Notes under the pieces: model-generated
The model's database searches: none
What the model was told of the DNA's origin: nothing
Seen by the model: only the letters and a program-made list of their open reading frames with translations
In this document: in pieces, positions 57,551 to 64,000 of the stretch
Layout: each line of letters begins with the position of its first letter
How positions within the stretch are numbered: the stretch's first letter is position 1
Assembly: GCA_000827495.1 (NCBI GenBank)
Contig: KN817524.1
Location: 654,014 to 718,013 of the forward strand
Length of the DNA stretch: 64,000 nt
From: Hypholoma sublateritium FD-334 SS-4
Lineage: Eukaryota; Basidiomycota; Agaricomycetes; Agaricales; Strophariaceae
Direction: 5' to 3'
Position numbers and translations under genes: made by a program

Positions 57551-59100
57551 ATGAAGAAAGAGGCAACGAACTTACAGTGCAAATATGTCGATGCGGCCGA
57601 CGAGGTGCGCTGCCAGCTTTCTGGCTGAATATCTGCTTACCCTACCGCGTAAAAGAACAGCGACGACATCCCGTCAACGCCACTGCCGACGCCCGACGAG
57701 CTGATACGAATCCTCCGCAACCTCTCCCTTTCTCCAGTTAAAACATTTGTCGGGGGCTTCCATCCAGCCTACGCCGTTGACCCTCAGGCGTACTACTATG
57801 GCCTTGGAAATGGCGCTGACGAGCCCATTTCAATGCCGATCCCGTGTGTCGCCCCTCAGCCGTTGACCGCGCAGCAAGCGCTGCACCCGCCGCCCTCAAG
57901 CATCTCTGCGAGACGCTTACGCTCGGACCCGCGTCCCGCACCCCCCGTGCAGCCCGGCGTCTCCTCGATGCTGCCCACGCCTTCCAATTTCTCGCCGGGC
58001 AAATCCGCGTCGGTGCCATCGACCCCCGTCAAGAATGCAAAATTCGCACCGACGCTGTCGGTACCCGCCAAGAACACGAGGTCCCCGAGCCGACCCCGCT
58101 CATATGCGCCCAAGGACCGCTGCAAGCAGTGCGCTGGCTACACTAAGAAGAATACACGCTGCTTGAATCCGGTCACGATACCCCCTGCGCTATTGGAGTT
58201 CAACGCGGACTCGCCGCTCTACTGCCACCATCATATCAAGGAGGTCCTTATTCAGACCGGGTTTCACTCGCGCAAGGCCGGCTCAGCCGACAAATGGGTC
58301 TCTTTCAATGGTGCGCACAACCTCTACTGCGCGCAACGCGGGGATTGATTTTGCGCAGAGTGGATTCCTGCGTATCTGCAGCCTTCGACGCAGGCCGCAC
58401 TACGTGCCGAGATGGACAAGCGAGCCTCGCGGTCAGATGAGAACGGGTACATTTATACAATCGAGATACGCGGTGCGTTCCAAGCTCTCCGTCCCTGCTC
58501 GCCCCGCCGCTGAGTACTCAATAAGTATAGACCCCGCTAAAAAGGACACCATCAAGTTCAAGGTTGGACGGTCAATTCATCTCGCGAAGCGCGTAGATCA
58601 GTGGAGTAGGCAATGTGGGTCCAAGGAACACGTTCTCCGCGGCTTCTACCCGAAGACGGTAGAATCTGACGACGAAAATGGGGGCATCCTCATGAAAGGA
58701 CGCATCAAAGGAGGCGAGAAAGGCCCTTGGTGCCATCGTCTAGGTGCGTGCCGCCTACATGCCTAGCCGGCTTTTGCTTAAACTTCAACTTCACAGAACG
58801 CCTCATTCACCTGAGCTGGCGGATTTGGCGTGTCACTGTGCGTACCTCGAGCCCGAATGGCCGCACATCGACAAGCCGCCCGCGCCGCTTGACGCGGTGG
58901 AGAAGGAGGCGTGTCCGGACTGCCACACCAGGCACAGGGAGATCTTCGAATTTGAGCGCTGGCAGCATGAAGGCTCGCAGTGGGAGGAGCTCGTCCAGCC
59001 GGTGATACAGCACTGGGCCGAATTTGTGGAACAGTATGTGGCACCTGCAAAGCCTGAGGGAGTTAATGTCAGCCCCCAGGGTACATACTCTGCGAATTGA
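57551..59100 (+). pseudogene. T5orf172 (MUG113-like) protein, copy 2, broken
   Basis: A tandem paralogue of copy 1 with the same exon layout. The copy 1 start codon is ATA here; the first usable in-frame ATG is at 57551, six codons downstream in the alignment. The Pro/Ser-rich region, zinc-finger-like segment (CAGYTKKNTRCLNP ... YCHHHIKEVLIQTGF), WIPAYLQPSTQAALRAEM, YIYTIEIRD, FKVGRSIHLAKRVDQWSRQ and KGPWCHRL are all readable. Just after the following intron one base is missing relative to copy 1 (between 58812 and 58813). The frame then shifts and would stop at 59005. The original frame continues to 59100 as ELADLACHCAYLEPEWPH ... CPDCHTRHREIFEFERW. No alternative acceptor restores it. Loss of function is inferred; a base-calling error is possible. 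Confidence 0.65.
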
Positions 59101-59403
59101 CTACGGGTCAATTACTCTGAAGGCACCTGGAGTTCAAGTATGTAGCACATTGAACAGGTTTTGGGGTGCATGCGTCTGAAAAGACAAGCTCTGGCGCGGT
59201 TGCCGTGGCGATGACAAGCCTCTGTTGGGCCTCTGCGTTGGAAAAACAATAGGCTCGTCCCCAGCCGATATCTCCGAACACATATTACATAATGTGCACA
59301 TGTGACAGTTCGATGAGCGTCGTGACTTGCGGTGACGACGTCAAGAAGTGGCACACGGGGTGGAACTCGATAGACGGTTTTAACTCGTATGAATTCCCAA
59401 GAT
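59101..59403. other. Intergenic, no gene seen
   Basis: About 300 bp between copy 2 and the retrotransposon LTR. No coding signal on either strand. Confidence 0.5.
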
Positions 59404-59545
59404 TGTAACTAACACGGGTACCGACTATATATACGATGGAGAGTCCGTACAAACATAAGTAATCATATGGCATAAAGGCATAGGTGTAAGCATAGAGATA
59501 ACGGGTAAGATAAGATAAAGTAGTAAAAGGTAGCGAACCGTTACA
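59404..59545 (-). repeat. 3' LTR of the Ty3/Gypsy element
   Basis: Read on the minus strand it begins TGTAAC and ends GTTACA, a 6-bp inverted terminal repeat with the usual TG..CA borders, 142 bp in total. It lies directly after a purine-rich tract on the minus strand (CTGGAGGGCGAC, 59546-59557), the expected plus-strand primer, and about 30 bp after the pol stop codon. TATATATA at 59426-59433 lies inside. The 5' LTR is outside the window, so LTR identity and the target duplication cannot be checked. The length is short for the group. Confidence 0.7.
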
Positions 59546-59575
59546 GTCGCCCTCCAGGCATTGCTCGCGATGCCT

Positions 59576-62500
59576 CTACTGGCTTTCAAAAACATCAACG
59601 CTCCAGCCGAGGTATTCGGCAGCTTGAGTGGGATCCTCCACCTCGGCGTCACCCATAAGCGTGTCATCAGCGGACGTGGAGTGTAAGTCGCTGGGAGAGA
59701 CCGTGTACGAAGAACCTGCCGCGGTCCATTCGTCATCCGGAGCAGCGGCGGGAGTGTTTNCCGCAGAAGCGAGAATAGCCGCCGCGGTGGGTAAGGGCGT
59801 GAGAGTGACTGGGATCGCGGGAGCGGCGGGAGCATGAATAACANCAGGTGCGGCTGGGGCATGGACGACCACGGGAGCCGGAGCGGGCACAACAGCTGGG
59901 GCGACGATCGGAGTAACCGTGGGGGCGGTGGCGACAACAGGGGGAGCCGCAGCAACAGGGACAGTGGCAATGGTGGTGTTTGGGGCGGAAGCGCTCGTGC
60001 CGGAGGTAGACGCCGCGGGCGTCACCTTGTCGTCACTGGTGGCTTTTCCCTTCGCTTTNTTCGCCTTTTTGGGCCGGTAGGGATGAGGTCCGTAGTAGAA
60101 TGGCGAGGGAATAAAATGAGGTCCTCGCCGTCCACGTCCGCCGCGAGAACCGCGTCCAGCGAGCGCTTCGGAAGCCATGTGATTATGGAATGCGCGCGCG
60201 TTGGTTTCCGAGATTAGTGTCTGGTTCACGAGATTGTTGAGAACTTGCGCATCGGGCGAAATCGACGTAGACGCGGGAGAGTTGTCCGTCGACTGAGGGC
60301 GCACGGAGTGGGGATGGGAGTGGGTGGAAGTGCGGCCCTCGGGGAACACATTACACATAAAAGCTGGCCACGAGATACGGCGCTCGGGGAGCTGGTAGCG
60401 GGCGTCATTTTCGTTCCAGACGGGGAAGGTGGCGCAACCAGCGGGAGCGTGCTGATTGAACAGACGAGCGAAGTTGNTGTAATCGGCGGGGGGAGACTCG
60501 AGCTGACCGGGCGTCCCTTTNTCGACGCGCTTCTGGATGGCGACGGCGTGACGGCAGTATTCGCGAAGCGTGTCGGTGGTGACGAAGGTGGGAGCGGCCG
60601 CGAGATTGTCGGGATCGCGGACGAGGTAGTTGGTGAGCTCGACTCGCGTGAGAGCNGGGTGTTGGATGCCGGGAGGCGCGACTTTGGACATGGCAAGCGT
60701 GTGACGGTTACGAGAATAGAACAGCTGAGAAGGTGATGGAGGAGCAACAGAAATAAAACGGGTGGGGGAAAGAGAAAGACGACGCAAGTACGGGATAATA
60801 AAGAGATTGAGGCAAGGTACAGAATCCGAGATGTCGATATTTCCTAAAAAGACTTGGGGATCTCCCGAAGGAGGTATNGTGTCCCCNGTTGGCAACTTGG
60901 AGATGTCGCGTACCTCGAGCACCTCAAGGTACTGAGCTATCTGGGGCAAGTGCTCCAATTTTTCATATGGCACCCAGGTAATATCCCCTGCTTTCCAAAG
61001 GACTTTGAAATAAGCTGATCTGCCGCTTCCAGAGTGTCCCAGAATTTTTTCAACTGCCCACTCATTTTCACCATCAATNGTNNGNTCAATCTGNTTATCT
61101 AAACGACCCGGAAATAATCGGTCNTCGTTTGGATGATGGATNCGNAGNAACGACGCGTGNAANACATCGTGTACNCCTCGCTGCTTCANNCGNGANGGAA
61201 TATCNACNNTNTANGAGAAGTTNNNAAAGTCCCGTGTAATNTTNTAGGGACCAATNTANTTNGGGACGAGCTTTCGAGCTAATCCCTTNGGNAANGTNAT
61301 NTTCTTAGTAGANANATACACNANNTCATNCACTTTGAANGGNGACGGTGTGCGCTTTCTATTTGCAGCGCGCGTCTGTTTTACACGCGCGGCTAAGATG
61401 CTGTCATGTGCTGCAATAATAGCGAGCTTCTTTTGCTGTGCGAAGCGCCGGATGGCGGGATACTCAGTCTGAGGAGGTNCATTCCAAATCATTGGACGGG
61501 GCATTCGTCCGTGATTCAGGAAAAATGGGGAATACCCCGTGGTTTCAGATCGCGCGGAATTAATGGCAAATTCTATTGCAGGTAGCTTAGCCACCCAATC
61601 CGTTTGCTTGCCGCCAATGCACTGTCTAAGCATCTGCGTGATGGTGCGATTGGCGCGCTCTGTCGACCCGTCAGTCTGCGGATGATATGCGCTCGACATC
61701 TTGAGCTTTGTTCCCACGAGCTCGTGAAGTCGAGTCCAGAATATGCTCGTGAACAGTGAATCTCTGTCACTGACAATATTCTTAGGTATTCCATGGTGCT
61801 TATACACTTCCTCGAACATAAGTTCGGCCACTTCCTCTGCTTTGTTAGTCTGTTTACTAGGCACTAGGTGTACCATGCCAGTAAGTAAACAAATGATAAC
61901 AGTAATCATATCATATGAACCATTTCTATTGTGCGACGCGGGCAATGGCCCCACAAAGTCAACACCTATTGACTCCCACGGTTCCGACGGGACTGATAGC
62001 GGATTTAGCAGCCCGTACGGCTTGTGGTTATCAGGTTTACTGCGTCGACATGTGACGCACGTCTCGCAGTATGCTTTGGTGTCCGCAACTAAGGATTTCC
62101 ACCACACTTGAGTCCNTAGGTAATCAATAGTTTTAGACGCGCCCAAATGCGCGAGAGTAGAATGCGCTTCATCAATGACAATTTCCCGAGCATTGCGTCC
62201 GTTTATTTTCACATGAGGAATACAAAGAAGCTTATTTTCCNGCTCCTTGATGTAAATCAACCCATCGGAAACCTCGTAGTTCCTGAATTCTTTGGGATTA
62301 CTTAAAATCACCTCAAAGAATGGATCTTTGTCATATGTGTTTCTAAGAGACTGAATCAAATCAAGTCCGTTCTCGCATGTTGTAGCTGCTAAGTCCAGAA
62401 TTGTCGGAATATTATTTACCAACGGTTCTGGTGCTGCATCTATNTCCGGTGCTGCNATGCGGCGAGCCGGANTTTTTATTTTTATTTTCAAGTTGGGTAT

Positions 62501-64000
62501 GGCGGAAGGTTGTACACCATTCTCGCCCTCCTTTCGTTCTGCTGGTCCTCGAAGAACGAAACGCTCCTTGACCCGAGCAGCAAACTCTTTGCCTGTTTCT
62601 GGACGACCCGTCTCTGCTGCGGGAGGTTGTCTGCGTGCACGAGGCCGAGGCACTGCGGCCACCGCTTCTAGCCCAGCTAAAATAGGCAACGCGGAACTTG
62701 TGACGTCACTCGTGTCTTCGTCCATGACATCGTGATACGTGTACTCGCTGCGTGCGCGCTCTGTNCCAGGCGCGTCAGAGGCATACATGCGCGAGAGAGC
62801 ATCAGCAAGAATATTCTCGCTCCCTGGAAGGTATTCAACCTTAAAGTCAAACGAGCTTATTTTTTCAAGCCATCGCGCTTGACGACCTGACAAATTCTTT
62901 TGATTCAAAAGATGAGTCAGACCTTTATGATCCGTGATCCACGTAAAATGTGTACCCTGTAAAATATCCGCATGTCNCAGCATAGTTTCAATGCCTGCAA
63001 GCATTTCAATTTCATGCACTGGATAGTTTTGTTGGGCAGAATTTAACTTAGCCGAATAAAATGCGGCCACTGTAAGATCAGACAGGGAAGGTCCCTGTGC
63101 AATTGCTCCAGCAATGCCTGTGGAGCAACCGTCTGTTATCATCCAGGTTTTAGGTGCATCAGGCCCATATGTCATAGGCACCCGTCGGTGATTCCGAGCA
63201 GCGTGAACCAAATTCTTTACATCCTCGAACGCACGCTGCTCAGTGTACGTCCAACGGAAGGGCACCGTATCTCCAGTGATAGCCGTGAGAATTCCCATGG
63301 GAATACGCACACCTGGTACNTCATCTGCGAGATATCCGACAGAGCCCAAGAAACCGCGCAGAAGGTCCCGGTTAGTGGGCACCTTCCAATTCACCACGGT
63401 GTCCACTTTATGGGGATCCATCCGTATTCCCTGGTCATCAATTACACGACCCAAGAGATTNAGTTCTTTCTCCAGAAAATGGAGTTTATCTTTACTTAGA
63501 TATAATTTTTCTCTCGCAAGAATGTCAATGATAATTTTAACATGTTTGACATGATCCTCGAGAGAATCTGAATAGACGACAATGTCATCCAAATAAATAT
63601 CCATAAATCGACCAATGAAGGCCNAAAACAAATGATTCATCAATGCCTGATAAGTGGCGGGAGCATTGCAGTCCCCAATTTGAATTACCAGGCTGACCAT
63701 GTTTCCATCTGGGGTGGTGACCGTTGTACGGTCCACATGCTCTGGCGCAATACGGATTTGCTCATAGGCAGCTTTCATGTCCATTGCTGACCTGAACGGC
63801 TTACTCGCCGTGCGCCTGAGCATCCCCTCGATGTCAGGTAATGGTGATGTCATTTTATGAGTATTTTTATTGCGCTCCCGTAGATCTACAACGGTGCGCA
63901 ACTCGGGAGGCTTATCTCCTTTTTTAGGTTTAGGAATCAATAGCATTGGCACGGTATTACCGGCCGAGGTAATTTTCCAGCGTCCTGTTTTCAAGTACGC
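59576..64000 (-). CDS. Ty3/Gypsy pol polyprotein (partial)
   Basis: One long frame of about 1,470 codons, open at the window edge. Order: reverse transcriptase (LLIPKPKKGDKPPELRTVVD; catalytic YLDDIVVYSD), RNase H (TDGCSTGIAGAIAQG; ITDHKGLTHLLN; ADALSRMYA) and integrase zinc-binding part (HSTLAHLG ... CETCVTCRRSKP). The integrase core has the D-D-E residues in GVDFVGPL, IVSDRDSLF and GSTERANRT. A chromodomain follows (EWAVEKILG ... YFKVLWKAGDITWVPYEKLE). After it the frame continues for about 400 residues with TRVELTNYLVRDPDNLAAAP, LREYCRHAVAIQKRV and PVWNENDARYQLPERRISWP, a Gly/Arg-rich part and an Ala/Pro/Val-rich part. The catalytic residues that can be read are intact, but many codons contain N. 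Confidence 0.88.
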   Translation of the reverse strand, partial: AYLKTGRWKITSAGNTVPMLLIPKPKKGDKPPELRTVVDLRERNKNTHKMTSPLPDIEGMLRRTASKPFRSAMDMKAAYEQIRIAPEHVDRTTVTTPDGNMVSLVIQIGDCNAPATYQALMNHLFXAFIGRFMDIYLDDIVVYSDSLEDHVKHVKIIIDILAREKLYLSKDKLHFLEKEXNLLGRVIDDQGIRMDPHKVDTVVNWKVPTNRDLLRGFLGSVGYLADXVPGVRIPMGILTAITGDTVPFRWTYTEQRAFEDVKNLVHAARNHRRVPMTYGPDAPKTWMITDGCSTGIAGAIAQGPSLSDLTVAAFYSAKLNSAQQNYPVHEIEMLAGIETMLXHADILQGTHFTWITDHKGLTHLLNQKNLSGRQARWLEKISSFDFKVEYLPGSENILADALSRMYASDAPXTERARSEYTYHDVMDEDTSDVTSSALPILAGLEAVAAVPRPRARRQPPAAETGRPETGKEFAARVKERFVLRGPAERKEGENGVQPSAIPNLKIKIKXPARRXAAPXIDAAPEPLVNNIPTILDLAATTCENGLDLIQSLRNTYDKDPFFEVILSNPKEFRNYEVSDGLIYIKEXENKLLCIPHVKINGRNAREIVIDEAHSTLAHLGASKTIDYLXTQVWWKSLVADTKAYCETCVTCRRSKPDNHKPYGLLNPLSVPSEPWESIGVDFVGPLPASHNRNGSYDMITVIICLLTGMVHLVPSKQTNKAEEVAELMFEEVYKHHGIPKNIVSDRDSLFTSIFWTRLHELVGTKLKMSSAYHPQTDGSTERANRTITQMLRQCIGGKQTDWVAKLPAIEFAINSARSETTGYSPFFLNHGRMPRPMIWNXPPQTEYPAIRRFAQQKKLAIIAAHDSILAARVKQTRAANRKRTPXXFKVXXXVYXSTKXXXXXKGLARKLVXXXIGPXXITRDFXNFXXXXDIXXXXKQRXVHDXXHASXXXIHHPNXDRLFPGRLDXQIXXXIDGENEWAVEKILGHSGSGRSAYFKVLWKAGDITWVPYEKLEHLPQIAQYLEVLEVRDISKLPXGDXIPPSGDPQVFLGNIDISDSVPCLNLFIIPYLRRLSLSPTRFISVAPPSPSQLFYSRNRHTLAMSKVAPPGIQHXALTRVELTNYLVRDPDNLAAAPTFVTTDTLREYCRHAVAIQKRVXKGTPGQLESPPADYXNFARLFNQHAPAGCATFPVWNENDARYQLPERRISWPAFMCNVFPEGRTSTHSHPHSVRPQSTDNSPASTSISPDAQVLNNLVNQTLISETNARAFHNHMASEALAGRGSRGGRGRRGPHFIPSPFYYGPHPYRPKKAXKAKGKATSDDKVTPAASTSGTSASAPNTTIATVPVAAAPPVVATAPTVTPIVAPAVVPAPAPVVVHAPAAPXVIHAPAAPAIPVTLTPLPTAAAILASAXNTPAAAPDDEWTAAGSSYTVSPSDLHSTSADDTLMGDAEVEDPTQAAEYLGWSVDVFESQ

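Larger units (their letters stand above)
59404..64000 (-). mobile_element. Ty3/Gypsy chromovirus retrotransposon, 5' end cut off
   Basis: LTR retrotransposon reading right to left: reverse transcriptase, RNase H, integrase, chromodomain, an additional C-terminal region, polypurine tract, 3' LTR. Gag, protease and the 5' LTR would lie beyond position 64000. Single ambiguous bases (N) are scattered through the element and dense at 61080-61345, with none in the host genes. This suggests a repeat consensus or collapsed copies in the assembly. Confidence 0.88.

Overview
This window is nuclear DNA of a filamentous basidiomycete, most likely an Agaricomycete. The genes are densely packed on both strands. 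Coding regions are cut by many introns of about 45-100 nt with GT..AG (occasionally GC..AG) borders. The products are fungal housekeeping proteins, and the repeat at the right end is a fungal chromodomain Ty3/Gypsy retrotransposon. No rRNA, convincing tRNA or CRISPR array was seen. Exon structures were read by eye from splice signals, reading-frame phase and remembered family motifs, so internal boundaries are approximate unless stated.

Layout. 0-9.8 kb: an AIG1/FAR-17a membrane hydrolase, PIG-H (GPI anchor synthesis), a long gene joining an IST1 domain to a TBC domain, a small membrane protein and an unrecognised protein. 9.8-18 kb, all minus strand: the RNA polymerase III factor BRF1, eIF2B epsilon with a very long acidic tail, and an Ala/Pro/Glu/Lys-rich multi-exon protein. 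18.8-28.3 kb: a SUR7/PalI-type membrane protein, the rRNA methyltransferase NOP2, FUN14, a membrane protein with a Pro-rich tail and a voltage-gated proton channel (Hv1 family). 28.6-47 kb, GC-rich and compact: a conserved secreted unknown, kynurenine formamidase, PMP3, an MFS transporter, argininosuccinate lyase, an SSO-type syntaxin, an AN1 zinc-finger protein, cytosolic aspartate aminotransferase, a HEAT-repeat PP4R1-like subunit and a MARVEL-like membrane protein.

47-64 kb is the accessory part. A single-pass surface-type protein carries a 627-bp hAT-like miniature transposon in one intron (12-bp terminal inverted repeats, perfect 8-bp target duplication). About 2.9 kb without a recognisable gene follows, then a second MARVEL-like protein, the SSU-processome factor LCP5/neuroguidin and a tandem pair of T5orf172 (MUG113-like) genes. 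The second copy has lost its original start codon and carries a 1-nt deletion. The window ends in a Ty3/Gypsy element (3' LTR 59404-59545, pol reading leftwards, 5' end outside) with many ambiguous bases.

Functional links are loose, as usual in fungi. BRF1, eIF2B epsilon, NOP2 and LCP5 belong to transcription, translation or ribosome assembly. PIG-H, IST1-TBC, syntaxin and SUR7-type proteins belong to membrane traffic and surface biogenesis. Argininosuccinate lyase, aspartate aminotransferase and kynurenine formamidase belong to amino-acid and NAD metabolism. Several divergent pairs share promoters of about 85-120 bp.
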